A stretch of DNA of 64,000 nucleotides from CAVRCA01 sp963719345. GTDB lineage: Bacteria; Pseudomonadota; Alphaproteobacteria; Acetobacterales; Acetobacteraceae. This document shows, one piece after another, positions 8,192 through 17,978 of the stretch (its first letter is position 1; the number at the start of each line of letters is the position of its first letter). The stretch is taken from positions 1-64,000 of the forward strand of contig CAVRCA010000007.1 of assembly GCA_963719345.1 (NCBI GenBank). Direction: 5' to 3'. A program made the translations under genes and the position numbers. A model generated the notes under the pieces. That model saw nothing but the letters and a program-made list of their open reading frames with translations. It was not told the DNA's origin and did no database searches.

Positions 8192-9445
8192 ATGGTTTGT
8201 ACGCCGCGGTTCGCGCGCAAGCTTTTGGCTGCCGCCGGAGCAGCCCTGGCCCTTGTCGGGCTGGATGCCGCGTCCTGCGGCGCCCAGGCACAGATCGGCT
8301 CAGCCCGCTATAGTTCGATCGTGATCGACGCCGACTTCGGGCTCGGTCCTCGAGGCGGTGAACGCGGACGAGCCCCGCTACCCGGCCAGCCTGACCAAGC
8401 TGATGACCCTCTACATGCTGTTCGAGGCGCTGCGGGACCGCCGCCTGACCCTGGACCAGCTCGTTCCGGTCTCGTATCACGCGGCGTCGCAGCCGCCATC
8501 CAAGCTCGGCATCACGCCCCTCACCCGGCTGACCGTCGAGGAGGCGATCCTTGGCCTCGTCACCAAATCGGCCAATGACGCTGCGGCCGCACTCGGCGAA
8601 TTGCTGGGAGGCGACGAGGATCGTTTCGCCCAGATGATGACGCTGCGGGCCCGGGCGCTCGGCATGGGTCACACCACCTTCCGCAACGCGTCCGGGCTGC
8701 CCGACCCCGACCAGTGGACCTCGGCCCACGACCTGGCCATCCTGGCCCGGCACATCCTGACCGATTTCCCGAACTACTACGGCTATTTCAGCACGCCCAG
8801 CTTCGTGTTCCACAACCAGACGGTGCTCAACCACGACAGGATGCTGCAGACCTACCCCGGCGCCGACGGGATGAAGACGGGTACACCGAGGCGTCCGGCC
8901 ACAATCTGGTCACCAGCGCATCGCGTGGGGGAGTCCGGCTGGTCGGCGTGGTGCTCGGCGCCGCCTCGAACGCCGAACGCGACGTCCACATGGCCACCCT
9001 CCTCGATCAGGGGTTCGAGGAACTGGACGTGCCGGTCATCCGGCGCGGACCCGTGGTGGCCAGCAGCCGGCTCCCGAGCCTGGTGGCTGGAGCGCAGGCG
9101 GCGACGCTTGCCCTGCCGCCCAGTCCCCGCCCGATCCTCACCCTGTCCGGCCTGCCCCGCCCCCCTGCCAGGGGCGGCGCGCCGGCTCCGGTGCGCTGGG
9201 GCATCCAGGTCGGTACGTTCGCGAGCGAGCGGGCGGCGCGGCAGGCCGCCTCGGTGGCGGCCCGTGTCGCCGAAGCCGGCGAGGCGCGCGTCGAGCAGGT
9301 CTCGCTGCGCAACCGGCCTGCTTGGCGCGCGCAGCTCGTCGGTCTCACCGCGACCGAGGCCCAGAGCGCGTGCGGCGGCCGGGCGAAACGCCGCTCCGCG
9401 TGCTTCGTGATCCGCCCGGACGCCGGGCAGGTCGCCAGCCGCTAG
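8192..9445 (+). CDS. D-alanyl-D-alanine carboxypeptidase (peptidase S11) with C-terminal SPOR domain, two frame breaks
   Basis: Periplasmic penicillin-binding protein that trims the terminal D-Ala of peptidoglycan side chains. ATG 8192 opens an export signal (LLAAAGAALALVGL...AQA). The three serine-hydrolase motifs are present: SLTK, KSAND in the SxN position, and KTG. The C-terminus has WGIQVGTFASERAA, the start of a SPOR peptidoglycan-binding domain. The frame changes near 8345 (one extra base; removing it gives DFGSVLEAVNADEP) and near 8880 (one base missing inside KTGYTEASGHNLV). With these corrected the gene is complete and of normal size. Confidence 0.88.
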
Positions 9446-9617
9446 GCGCTCCGCGCCGCGCTGGCTGCGCGGCGTTCACCCCGGTGCGTGGCCGACGGCC
9501 GGTCCGGCAGCGCGACTTAGCGCATGTCCTTCCCGGGCGAACCGACTAGAGTGGGCCACCCACCGAGGATCATCGAGTCCGACCTGGCTCGCCGGTCCGC
9601 ACAATCAGAGGCACCGA

Positions 9618-11027
9618 ATGACCCCTCCCCGCGCCAATTCGGCCGCTGCCCGCGACATCGCCAATGTCCTGCATCCCTACACCGACCTGCAGACCCATCA
9701 GGAGATCGGTCCGCTCGTCATCAGCCGCGGCAAGGGCGTGCGCGTATGGGACGAGACCGGGAAAGAATACATCGAGAGCGTTGCCGGGCTGTGGTGCGCG
9801 GCGCTCGGCTTCGACAACGAACGGCTCGTGCAGGCCGCCGCGACCCAGATGCGCAAGCTGCCGTTCTATCACGCCTTCACCGCCAAGTCGCACGAGCCGA
9901 TGATCGAGCTGGCGGAGATGCTGATCGCCCGCGCGCCCGTCCCGATGAGCAAGGTGTTCTTCGCCAACTCCGGGTCCGAAGCGAACGACAGCGCGATCAA
10001 GATGATCTGGTACATGAACAACGCGCTCGGCCGGCCGGCCAAGAAGAAAATAATCGGCCGGATCAAGGGCTATCACGGCATCACCTTGGCCGCCGCCTCG
10101 ATCACCGGACTGCCGGCCAATCACCGCTCCTTCGACGTGCCGCTGCCCGGCTTCATCCATACCATGACGCCGCACCACTATCACGAGGCGCAGGAGGGGG
10201 AGAGCGAGGAGGCGTTCGCCACCCGCTGCGCCGACGAGCTGGAAAAGCTGATCGTCGCGGAAGGCCCCGACACCGTCGCCGCAATGTGGGCCGAGCCGAT
10301 CATGGGGGCGGGCGGCGTCATCATCCCGCCGCGCGGCTACTTCGAGAAGATCCAGGCGGTGCTGCGCAAACACGACGTGCTGCTGGTCGCCGACGAGGTG
10401 ATCTGCGGGTTTTTCCGCACCGGCAATTACTGGGGCAGCCAGACCCTGAACATCGAGCCCGACATCCTCACCTGCGCCAAGGCGCTGTCGTCCTCCTACC
10501 TGCCGATCAGCGCCGTGATGGTGAACGACCGGGTGTTCCAGGCGCTCGCGCAGGAGAGCCACGCAATCGGCACGTTCGGCCACGGCTTCACCTATTCCGG
10601 CCATCCGGTGCCCGCCGCGGTCGCCATCGAGACGCTGAAGATCTACGACGAGCTGCACATGCTCGACCACGTCCGGCAGGTCGGCCCGCATCTGCAATCC
10701 CAGCTCCGCGAGCGGTTCGCGGAGCACCCGCTGGTCGGCGAGGTACGCGGCGTTGGCCTGATCGCGGCGGTCGAGCTGGTGGCGGATCGCGACACGCACG
10801 CCAATTTCGATCCCAAGGCCAAGGTCGGCGCTCGCCTCAACCGGCTGGTGGAGGAACATGGCGTGATCGGCCGCGTGGTCGCCGGCGACTCGCTCTGCTT
10901 CAGCCCGCCGCTCATCATCACCGCGGCGGAGATCAACGAAATGCTGGACCGGATCGGTCGGGCGATCGACGAGTTGAGCGTGCAGTTGCGGCGCGAGCAG
11001 ATCGGCGTCGTCGCCGGCTCTCCCTGA
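9618..11027 (+). CDS. Class III aminotransferase, diamine/omega-amino acid:pyruvate type
   Basis: PLP enzyme of 469 residues, frame intact, ATG 9618 behind AGAGG. Conserved landmarks are GLWCAALGFDNERLVQAA near the N-terminus, NSGSEANDSAIKM for phosphate binding, DEVICGFFRTG with the PLP-ring aspartate, and the Schiff-base lysine in TCAKALSSSYLPISA. The overall pattern is that of putrescine- or beta-alanine:pyruvate aminotransferases (SpuC-like). No polyamine or amino-acid catabolic partner is adjacent, so the substrate stays open. A short palindrome (AGGGAG/CTCCCT, 11030-11043) after the stop may help termination against the convergent gene. Confidence 0.88.
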   Translation: MTPPRANSAAARDIANVLHPYTDLQTHQEIGPLVISRGKGVRVWDETGKEYIESVAGLWCAALGFDNERLVQAAATQMRKLPFYHAFTAKSHEPMIELAEMLIARAPVPMSKVFFANSGSEANDSAIKMIWYMNNALGRPAKKKIIGRIKGYHGITLAAASITGLPANHRSFDVPLPGFIHTMTPHHYHEAQEGESEEAFATRCADELEKLIVAEGPDTVAAMWAEPIMGAGGVIIPPRGYFEKIQAVLRKHDVLLVADEVICGFFRTGNYWGSQTLNIEPDILTCAKALSSSYLPISAVMVNDRVFQALAQESHAIGTFGHGFTYSGHPVPAAVAIETLKIYDELHMLDHVRQVGPHLQSQLRERFAEHPLVGEVRGVGLIAAVELVADRDTHANFDPKAKVGARLNRLVEEHGVIGRVVAGDSLCFSPPLIITAAEINEMLDRIGRAIDELSVQLRREQIGVVAGSP

Positions 11028-11057
11028 CGAGGGAGCTCTCCCTAGCGGCCGGCCGGA

Positions 11058-11333
11058 TCACGCTTCGGCGGGTGTCGGGGCGGAACCCGGTGCGGGCGCC
11101 GGTTCCGTCTGCCGGGTCTGGTCGGCGATCGCCTGCTGCAACGCCCCGAGGAGCCCGGCCACTTCCCGATACGGCCGATCCTGCAGATAGACGGCGATCT
11201 CCGTCACCAGATCAGAGGGCAGCGTGACAGTCGGCGGAAGCTGCCGCGGCGAGGGCGGCGACTGAGCCAGCGCCGACCGCACCAGCAGCAGGGGGCCGAG
11301 CAGCATCAGCCGTGCCGCCCATGACGGTCTCAC
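11058..11333 (-). CDS. Small exported protein of unknown function
   Basis: 91 residues from a GTG at 11333, two bases after the stop of the upstream gene, so probably translationally coupled to it. There is a clear signal peptide (LMLLGPLLLVRSALAQS). The mature part is short, with LVTEIAVYLQDRPYREVAGLLGALQQAI and a Pro/Ala-rich tail. No family recognised. Coupling to the following large exported protein suggests they act together. Confidence 0.55.
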   Translation of the reverse strand: MRPSWAARLMLLGPLLLVRSALAQSPPSPRQLPPTVTLPSDLVTEIAVYLQDRPYREVAGLLGALQQAIADQTRQTEPAPAPGSAPTPAEA

Positions 11334-11335
11334 GA

Positions 11336-12781
11336 TTACGGCCCGATCAGTCCGTGATGCGCGAGGTCGGTGACCAGGGCCCCGAGTTGGCGGCTGACGG
11401 CGCTGAGCTGGTTGCCAACCGCGCGCATCTCATCTGGACGATACGTGTCGGAGGCGCGCAGCGCCCAGTCGGCGTCAAGCCGCTCGCGTGAAACCCGGCC
11501 GCTCGGCAGGCTCCAGCCGCCCTGGCGCGGGCCGACCACCTGATCCGGTCCGACCGCAACCGACTTGGCGCTCAGTCTTCCGGCGAAGCGGGCATCACCG
11601 CCCTCGGCGATCTCGAATACCGGGCCGGCGCCAGTCTGGTAGTGCAGAACCCCCCGTTCGGCGCTCCAATACCGCTGGCCGGATGCATCCATCGCCAAGT
11701 GATGGCCCTCCGCCAGCCAGATCGCGTTGGCGCCGCTTCGCTGGGTCGCCCTGCGGGTATCCAGGATCGCCTCCCGGAATGGAACGCTCACCCAGAGGCC
11801 GCGCCCGATCGAGCCGCCGGTTGTCGCCGTCATGTTCGCGCCAGGCCAGACGCCGATCACGTTGCCGATCTCCACGTCGGCGCCGTCCTTCTTGTTCTTG
11901 CCGAGCACCGCCGAGACGAACGTGCGGCCATTGGCGTCATCGACGTTGTTGCCGACCCAGTCCAGCTCGAGCGTCTGGCCAATGCCCGATTTCGAGGACG
12001 GCAGATCCACCTGTTCCTTATATTCTATGACGCCGCCCCAGAGGTTTGCCCCGACCACCGAGCCGACGACAGGCGTTCCCGCCCGGCGCTCGTCGGCGCC
12101 GATCGGGTTGCGCAGGGTGAGCAGTCCTGGGCCGCTGGCGGCGCCCGGCTGGTCCGGCGTCACCGCCGTGATCTCGTCCCGCTTGGTGCCGATATCGACC
12201 GGCAGCGGGTGCTCCGGGGAGACCGGGTAGCCGGCCCCGCGCGTGTAGCCGGTGGAGAAATCGCGCACGTCGCCGACCCGCACCGTGGTCGGCCCGGAGC
12301 CGTCGAGCACGGCGGAGTGCGGGATCGGCACCCCGGTCCGCACGGTCTGCCAATAGCCCGCCACGTACCCGGTCGGACCGCCATTGCCGCCGCCGGACTT
12401 GCTGGCGAGGGTCGAGAGAAATCCCCAGATGCCGTCCGCCGGCGCGGTGTCGACCTGGGTCGCCACATGCGTATTGGCGATCACCCGACCTGCACCGCCG
12501 GTGTGGTTGACAAGATAGAAGCTGAGCAGGCCGTCCTGATCGGTGGTCGCCGAGCCGATCCGGCTGAACGTCGCAAGGTGCGGACCACCGGTCTGGAAGA
12601 CCATGTGTCGGAAATCGTTGTTGCCGATCGCGAAGCTGCCGTTGCGCACCGTGCTCTGCGCCGGAGCGCTGAGCGTGAGCGGTCCGGTCAAGGTCCCGCC
12701 TTCGGTGGACAGCAAGGAGCCGATGCAGCCTTGCAGGGCAGCTGCGGTCAACAATGCGCCCGCCGCGAAACTGCAGGCCAT
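11336..12781 (-). CDS. Exported protein of unknown function, tail-fibre-like composition
   Basis: 481 residues from ATG 12781 with a strong GAGGAGGGG site. The N-terminus is hydrophobic and has LQGC at residues 16-19, a lipobox variant (Gln at -2 is unusual). The body is Gly/Thr/Asn-rich with beta-type segments (GGTLTGPLTLSAP, YWSAERGVLHYQT) and a C-terminal helical region (AVGNQLSAVSRQLGALVTDL). This resembles phage fibre or appendage proteins in composition only. No other phage gene is near: flanks are an aminotransferase and polyprenyl synthase. It forms a two-gene unit with the small exported protein downstream. Confidence 0.5.
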   Translation of the reverse strand: MACSFAAGALLTAAALQGCIGSLLSTEGGTLTGPLTLSAPAQSTVRNGSFAIGNNDFRHMVFQTGGPHLATFSRIGSATTDQDGLLSFYLVNHTGGAGRVIANTHVATQVDTAPADGIWGFLSTLASKSGGGNGGPTGYVAGYWQTVRTGVPIPHSAVLDGSGPTTVRVGDVRDFSTGYTRGAGYPVSPEHPLPVDIGTKRDEITAVTPDQPGAASGPGLLTLRNPIGADERRAGTPVVGSVVGANLWGGVIEYKEQVDLPSSKSGIGQTLELDWVGNNVDDANGRTFVSAVLGKNKKDGADVEIGNVIGVWPGANMTATTGGSIGRGLWVSVPFREAILDTRRATQRSGANAIWLAEGHHLAMDASGQRYWSAERGVLHYQTGAGPVFEIAEGGDARFAGRLSAKSVAVGPDQVVGPRQGGWSLPSGRVSRERLDADWALRASDTYRPDEMRAVGNQLSAVSRQLGALVTDLAHHGLIGP

Positions 12782-12811
12782 CCGCCCCTCCTCTTCCCGG
12801 GCAGCCTCAGT

Positions 12812-13939
12812 CTAGCGGGCGCGGCTGAGCGTGTAATCGGCGACATCGCGCAGGCAGCGCGAAATCGGCGTGTCGGGGAACGGCGCCAACGCGTTCTGCG
12901 CCTCCGCCGCGAACCGGGCCGCCCGATCGAGCGTGGCCCGGAGGGCACCGCGACGCTGCATCAGATGCAGGGCGCGGGCAAGATCGTCGTCCTGTTGTTC
13001 GGTCTCGGCGATGGTACGCCGCCAGAACGCCCGCTCGGCCGCATCACCCGACTGGTAGGCAATCAGGACCGGCAGGGTGATTTTCCCCTCGCGAAAATCG
13101 TCGCCCACCGTCTTGCCCAGGGTCGTCTCGTCGGCCGCATAGTCCAGCGCGTCGTCGACGAGTTGGAAGGCCATGCCGAGATTGGCGCCATACTCGGCAA
13201 TCGTCCGTTCCTCGTGCTCGGGACGGTTCGCCACGACGGCGCCGACCCGGCAAGCGGCGGCGAACAGGGCGGCCGTCTTGCCGCGGACGACTTCGAAGTA
13301 GCGCGCCTCCGAGGTGGAAAGATCATTCTGCGTGACGAGTTGAAGGACTTCGCCCTCGGCGATCGTGGCGGCGGCCTCCGACAGGATCGCCAACACCTTC
13401 AGCGAGCCATCATCGACCATGAGCTGAAAGGCGCGGGCGAACAGGAAGTCGCCGACCAGGACGGAAGCCTTGTTGCCGAACACGGCATTCGCACTGGCCA
13501 GCCCGCGGCGCAGCACGCTCTCATCGACCACGTCATCGTGCAGCAGGGTCGCGGTATGGATGAACTCGACGCAGGCGGCGAGATGGACGTGCCGCGCGCC
13601 GCCCTTGGGACCGGGATAGCCACACAGGCGCGCCGCGGCGATCGTCAGCAGCGGACGCAGGCGCTTGCCGCCGGCAGCAACGAGATGCGCCGCCAATTGC
13701 GGAATAAGCGCGACCGGACTTTCCATGCGACCGACGATCGCCCGGTTGCACGCCTGCAGATCGTCGGCCAGCATTACCGCCAGACGGGATAGCGCGTCCT
13801 CGGTATCGGCGCCGTTGCCCTCGCCGGCGTTCTCGGCTTTCCCGTCGAGCCGGGGCCGCGACCCGCCGGGCGTGGAGAGGCTTGCGACAACGCCCAAATA
13901 ACTCTCCCGGGATGTTGGGGTAACGGTCTGAGCCACCAT
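12812..13939 (-). CDS. All-trans polyprenyl diphosphate synthase (octa-/decaprenyl, ubiquinone side chain)
   Basis: Elongates farnesyl or geranylgeranyl diphosphate with isopentenyl diphosphate to make the quinone tail. 375 residues from ATG 13939. It contains GGKRLRPLL, the first aspartate-rich motif LLHDDVVDES and the second LVDDALDYAADE, plus GKTVGDDFREGK. The first 50 residues are a low-complexity extension. Length and motifs match IspB/DdsA of alphaproteobacteria. Chain length cannot be read from the sequence. It is divergent from the DUF2007 gene. Confidence 0.92.
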   Translation of the reverse strand: MVAQTVTPTSRESYLGVVASLSTPGGSRPRLDGKAENAGEGNGADTEDALSRLAVMLADDLQACNRAIVGRMESPVALIPQLAAHLVAAGGKRLRPLLTIAAARLCGYPGPKGGARHVHLAACVEFIHTATLLHDDVVDESVLRRGLASANAVFGNKASVLVGDFLFARAFQLMVDDGSLKVLAILSEAAATIAEGEVLQLVTQNDLSTSEARYFEVVRGKTAALFAAACRVGAVVANRPEHEERTIAEYGANLGMAFQLVDDALDYAADETTLGKTVGDDFREGKITLPVLIAYQSGDAAERAFWRRTIAETEQQDDDLARALHLMQRRGALRATLDRAARFAAEAQNALAPFPDTPISRCLRDVADYTLSRAR

Positions 13940-14037
13940 ATCGGCCCGCTCGAAAGAGGGTCAAGCGCGGGTCAGGGCCAAGCCTTTGACATTCCGTGCG
14001 GGTCCCCGCCACAAGAGTTCGTCAGCCCGGCGGCAGC

Positions 14038-14245
14038 ATGCGCGTGACTTGTCACTTCAAACGACCCGGTGCGCCTGAGCTTCCTGGCCGCCCTGCTCAC
14101 CGATGCCGGGATCGGCACGATCGTGCTCGACACCCACGCCAGCATCGTCGAGGGCAGCATCGGCGCCATCCAGCGACGGCTCGCGGTGGCCGAAGCGGAC
14201 GAGGCCCGCGCCCGGCGCGTGCTCGCGGAGGCGGGCGAGATCTGA
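14038..14245 (+). CDS. DUF2007 family protein, frame break near start
   Basis: About 68 residues. From 14048 the text reads LVTSNDPVRLSFLAALLTDA and continues GIGTIVLDTHASIVEGSIGAIQRRLAVAE, the DUF2007 domain (putative signal-transducing protein with a GlnB-like fold). The family starts M-x-E-L-x-x-x-NDPVRLSFL; ATG 14038 with one base removed near 14044-14047 gives MRELVTSNDPVRLSFL. It lies 2 bp before the methyltransferase gene and is probably co-transcribed with it; the pair is common in alphaproteobacteria. Role unknown. Confidence 0.75.
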
Positions 14246-14247
14246 CG

Positions 14248-14969
14248 ATGGAGACCACCGACGGGTATCTGCTCGGTGGCCGCGTCCGCTACGCCCAGCC
14301 CAAAGCAGGCTTTCGCAGCGGCATCGAACCCGTGCTGCTGGCCGCCGCGATCCCGGCCCGACCCGGCGAGCACGTGCTCGAGGCCGGAACGGGCGCCGGC
14401 GCAGGGTTGTTGTGCCTTGCCGCGCGGGTGCCCGGACTGACCGGCGTCGGGATTGAACGCGATCCGGGACTTACCGCCATCGCAGCGGCCAACGGCGTCG
14501 CGAACGGTTTTTCGGGCTCGCTTTCCTGACCTGCGCGATCGACGCGATGCCCGCGATCGGCCCGTTCGATCACGCCTTCGCCAATCCGCCCTACCACGTC
14601 GCCTCCGGCAGCCCGCCGCCCGGTCCGCAACGGCGACACGCAAAGCACGCGAAAGCAGGCGTGTTCACCGACTGGGCGTGCGCCCTTGCCGCCCGCCTAC
14701 GCCATCGCGGCACGCTGACCCTGGTGGCGCCGGCAGCCAGCCTACCCGCCTGCATGCGGGCCCTTGCCGCGGCCTCGTGCGGATCGGGTGCGCTGCTACC
14801 GTTCTGGCCGACGCCTGGCCGGGACGCGAAGCTGGTGCTGCTGCAAGCAAGGAAATCAGGCCGCGGCGGCTTCCGCGTGCTGTCGGGACTGACCCTGCAC
14901 AACGAAGGGGGAGGCTATACCTCGGAGGCCGAGGAGGTTCTCCGCCGCGGCCAACGCCTGCCGATCTGA
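14248..14969 (+). CDS. TrmN6-type N6-adenine methyltransferase (tRNA1Val A37), one frame break
   Basis: SAM-dependent methyltransferase of the YfiC/TrmN6 group. ATG 14248 opens METTDGYLLGGRVRYAQP, then the SAM-binding motif HVLEAGTGAGAG and the catalytic NPPY motif (FANPPYHVASG). The frame is lost in a T-run at about 14516: adding one T to the five present gives NGFFGLAFLTCAIDAMP and joins both halves without any other change. Length after correction is about 240 residues, normal. The exact target (tRNA or other) is inferred from family resemblance. Confidence 0.82.
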
Positions 14970-14977
14970 AATCCTGG

Positions 14978-15298
14978 TCAGGCGACGTCGATGTCCGGAT
15001 GGCGCAGATACCACAGCCGCTCGTATGCCGCGACCAGGCTCTCCATGTTGCGACGGCGGGTACCGTCGGGCGTGAGCGGGCGCCGGGTGAGCATCTTTTC
15101 CAGCACCTGCAGCAACTGCTCAGCAACTTCGTAGTCCGCCTGATCGCAGGCGTGATGGAAGGCGATGAGCACCTTGTCGGACAATCGACGGCTGTAACGC
15201 GGCGCGCCGCTCGATCCTTGCTCCCGGCCGAGATCGTCGTCCAGGCCCATCACCACGGTGCCCAGCCTCTCCGTATCCTCGAAACCCTGTGCGCTCAT
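14978..15298 (-). CDS. Conserved hypothetical protein
   Basis: 106 residues from ATG 15298, convergent with the methyltransferase. Soluble, mostly helical, with VLIAFHHACDQADYEVAEQL and a C-terminal ESLVAAYERLWYLRHPDI. It resembles a short uncharacterised protein common in Rhodospirillales; no catalytic motif is seen. The helix-rich centre with paired hydrophobic heptads suggests protein-protein contact. Upstream (15299-15492) is a 194-bp gap, more AT-rich, with no other gene visible. Confidence 0.6.
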   Translation of the reverse strand: MSAQGFEDTERLGTVVMGLDDDLGREQGSSGAPRYSRRLSDKVLIAFHHACDQADYEVAEQLLQVLEKMLTRRPLTPDGTRRRNMESLVAAYERLWYLRHPDIDVA

Positions 15299-15492
15299 TT
15301 CCAGCTTTCCGTTTCCTGCTGGTTGACCCGCCTCGTTTTAAGGGTTCGAGCAAGTCCGACCTGGACTCATACCTCTTACCCCCACGAGCGGCCATTAACC
15401 GGAAGTTATTGAACAGCTTGTCGCACATTGGCGCGTTCACCGGCTGTCAGGCCAGCGGTAACTCCGCGTTATTCTTAACTGGTGCTCCATTT

Positions 15493-16569
15493 TCAGGCTA
15501 CCGCGCCGGCCACGATCATTCGGCATGCAGCGGGAATGGTCCCGCTCGCGGGCCCGTGAAAGACGGAGTCCGAGAATGCCTCCTCCCATGAACCGGTTGT
15601 GGAAGCCCGGCTGTACTCCGTCGCCCGGTTCTCGAAGAAATTCGTGTGCTCAACCGCGTTGAGCATGTCGTCCAGCCATGGCAGCGGATTGCGCGAAACA
15701 TGGTAGAGCGCACTTAGTCCAAGTTGCACTAGGCGGCGGTCTGCAATGTAACGGATGTATTCCTTGACCGTGCGTGCTTCCAGTCCTTCCACCGGCCCCT
15801 GCTCGAACGCGAGATCGATGAACGCATCTTCGTGATCCACGATGGTCGCGCAGGTGAAATAGATGTCGCGCCTGAGATCCTCGGTCCAGATCTCCGGATT
15901 TTCCTGCACGAAAGTCCGGAACAGCCGGATGATCGAGAGGCAGTGCAACGTCTCGTCGCGAACCGACCAGGAGATGATCTGGCCCATCCCCTTCATCTTC
16001 CCGAACCGGGGAAAGTTCAGCAGGATCGCGAAGGAGGCGAACAGCTGCAGCCCTTCGGTGAAGGCCCCGAACGCGGCGAGCGTCTTGGCGATCTCGGGTT
16101 TGCTGTCGACCCGAAAGGCCTGCATATAGTCGTATTTGTCCTTCATCTCCTTGTATCGCATGAAGGCCTGGTACTCGATCTCCGGCATGCCGATCGTATC
16201 CAGGAGATGACTGTAGGCAGCGATGTGGATCGTCTCGATGTTCGAGAACGCCGACAGCATCATCAGCACTTCGGTGGGTCTGAAGACCTGGCTGTAGTGC
16301 TTCATGTAGCAGTTGTTCACCTCGACATCGGCCTGGGTGAAGAACCGGAAGATCTGCGTCAGCAGGTTGCGCTCTCCGGCGCTCAGATTGCGGTGCCAGT
16401 CCTTCACGTCGTCGGCGAGCGGCACCTCCTCGGGCAGCCAATGGACGCGTTGCTGGATCAGCCACGCCTCGTAGGCCCAAGGATAGCGGAACGGCTTATA
16501 GACCGGGTTCTCGGTCAGCAGGTCGAAACGGACCGGGTGTTCGTCGATCGGAGGGGCAACGCCGTTCAT
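15493..16569 (-). CDS. nrdB: Ribonucleoside-diphosphate reductase beta subunit
   Basis: Class I ribonucleotide reductase small subunit, which holds the di-iron/tyrosyl radical cofactor. Start at ATG 16569 (MNGVAPPIDEHP) behind AAGGA; 358 residues. Metal-ligand motifs are ETIH (112-115) with a nearby AAYSHLL that holds a tyrosine, and DETLH further on. The conserved NFFENRATEYSRASTTGSW sits near the C-terminus. The last 25 residues (after EEAFSDSV) do not look like the usual short acidic NrdB tail and may come from a frame slip. No nrdA is in the window. Confidence 0.9.
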   Translation of the reverse strand: MNGVAPPIDEHPVRFDLLTENPVYKPFRYPWAYEAWLIQQRVHWLPEEVPLADDVKDWHRNLSAGERNLLTQIFRFFTQADVEVNNCYMKHYSQVFRPTEVLMMLSAFSNIETIHIAAYSHLLDTIGMPEIEYQAFMRYKEMKDKYDYMQAFRVDSKPEIAKTLAAFGAFTEGLQLFASFAILLNFPRFGKMKGMGQIISWSVRDETLHCLSIIRLFRTFVQENPEIWTEDLRRDIYFTCATIVDHEDAFIDLAFEQGPVEGLEARTVKEYIRYIADRRLVQLGLSALYHVSRNPLPWLDDMLNAVEHTNFFENRATEYSRASTTGSWEEAFSDSVFHGPASGTIPAACRMIVAGAVA

Positions 16570-16678
16570 GTGAGTTCCTTCAGGCTGGGCCGGGCAGGCT
16601 GGGCCGGGGACATTAGGCAGCGCCGCCGATTCTGGAATATGGTGGCCGCACAATTCGGTCCAGGGAAGGAAGCGGTCT

Positions 16679-17865
16679 ATGCAGCGTGAAGTCGTCGTCG
16701 TCTCCGGCGTACGAACCCCGATCGGGGATTTCGGCGGCGGCCTGAAAGACGTTCCGCCGACCGATCTCGGCGCCCAGGTGATCCGCGAAGCGCTCGCCCG
16801 CGCCGACGTGGAGCGGCGAGGACGTGGGCCACGTGGTGATGGGCAACGTCATCCACACCGAGGCGAAGGACATGTACCTGGCGCGCGTTGCCGCGATGAA
16901 CGGCGGCGTCATCGCAGGACGCGCCGGCGCTCACCGTCAACCGGCTGTGCGGCTCCGGCCTGCAGGCGATCGTCTCGGCGGCGCAGAGCATCACGCTTGG
17001 GCGACGCCGACGTAGCGATCGGCGGCGGGGCCGAAAGCATGAGCCGCTCCGCCTACATCGCTCAGGGCATGCGCTGGGGTGCCCGCATGGGCGACACGGC
17101 CATGGTCGACATGATGGTGGCCGCGCTGCACGACCCGTTCCACAACATCCATATGGGCGTGACCGCCGAAAACGTCGCCGCCCAGCACCAGATCACCCGC
17201 GCCGACCAGGACGCGCTGGCGGTCGAAAGCCACCGCCGCGCCTCGACCGCGATCAAGGAGGGCCGGTTCAAGCAGCAAATCCTCCCGATCACGATGAAGA
17301 CCCGCAAGGGCGAGACGGTGTTCGACACCGACGAACACCCGCGCGCGGACACCTCGGCCGAGAACATGGCCAAGCTGCGGCCGGTGTTCCAGAAGGACGG
17401 CACGGTGACGGCGGGCAACGCCTCGGGGATCAACGACGGCGCCGCCGCGGTGGTGCTGATGGAGGGCGGCGAGGCAAACCGGCGCGGCCTCAAGCCGCTC
17501 GGCCGGCTGGTCGCCTACGCCCATGCCGGTGTCGACCCCAAGGTCATGGGCATCGGCCCGGTCCCGGCGACCCGCAAGGCGCTGGAAAAGGCCGGGCTCA
17601 AGATCAGTCCGACATCGACGTGATCGAAGCCAACGAGGCGTTCGCCGCCCAGGCCTGCGCGGTCAGCAAGGAGCTGGGCCTCGACCCCGCGAAGGTGAAC
17701 CCGAACGGCTCCGGCATCTCGCTCGGCCATCCCGTCGGCGCGACCGGGGCGATCATCACGGTCAAGGCGCTCTACGAACTGGAGCGCATCGGCGGACGCT
17801 ACGCGCTGGTGACGATGTGCATCGGCGGCGGCCAGGGCATCGCGGCCATCTTCGAGCGGGTCTGA
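16679..17865 (+). CDS. Acetyl-CoA C-acetyltransferase (thiolase), four frame breaks
   Basis: Condenses two acetyl-CoA to acetoacetyl-CoA, or works in beta-oxidation. ATG 16679 gives REVVVVSGVRTPIGDFGG. The nucleophile motif NRLCGSGLQAI, then GGGAESMSRS, and the C-terminal GHPVGATGA and MCIGGGQG (His and second Cys) are all present but in different frames. The breaks lie near 16815 (extra G), 16915 (lost base), 16990 (extra G) and 17605 (lost base); each single-base fix restores conserved thiolase text. Complete after correction (about 395 residues). It may supply acetoacetyl-CoA for polyhydroxybutyrate, given the phasin at 7.3 kb. Confidence 0.88.
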
Positions 17866-17875
17866 TCGAACCCAG

Positions 17876-17963
17876 TCGTCATGCCCGGACTTGTTCCGGG
17901 CATCCATCGCACCGTCCGAAGAGGCGGCGACATGGATTGCCGGGCCAAGCCCGGCAATGACGA
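17876..17963. repeat. Intergenic inverted-repeat element (REP-like)
   Basis: Ends TCGTCATGCCCGG (17876-17888) and CCGGCAATGACGA (17951-17963) are near-complementary. Each arm also folds on itself (CCCGGACTTGTTCCGGG and CCGGGCCAAGCCCGG). This two-arm layout with TCGTCAT...ATGACGA ends is a known style of intergenic repeat in alphaproteobacterial genomes. It sits between the convergent thiolase and solute-binding protein genes and may serve as a bidirectional stop. Only one copy is seen in the window. Confidence 0.7.
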
Positions 17964-17978
17964 TTTGGGGTGTTCGTG

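Noticed and set aside
11336..12781. A prophage remnant, based on fibre-like composition
   Set aside because: No integrase, capsid, portal, terminase or attachment site nearby; flanked by housekeeping genes.
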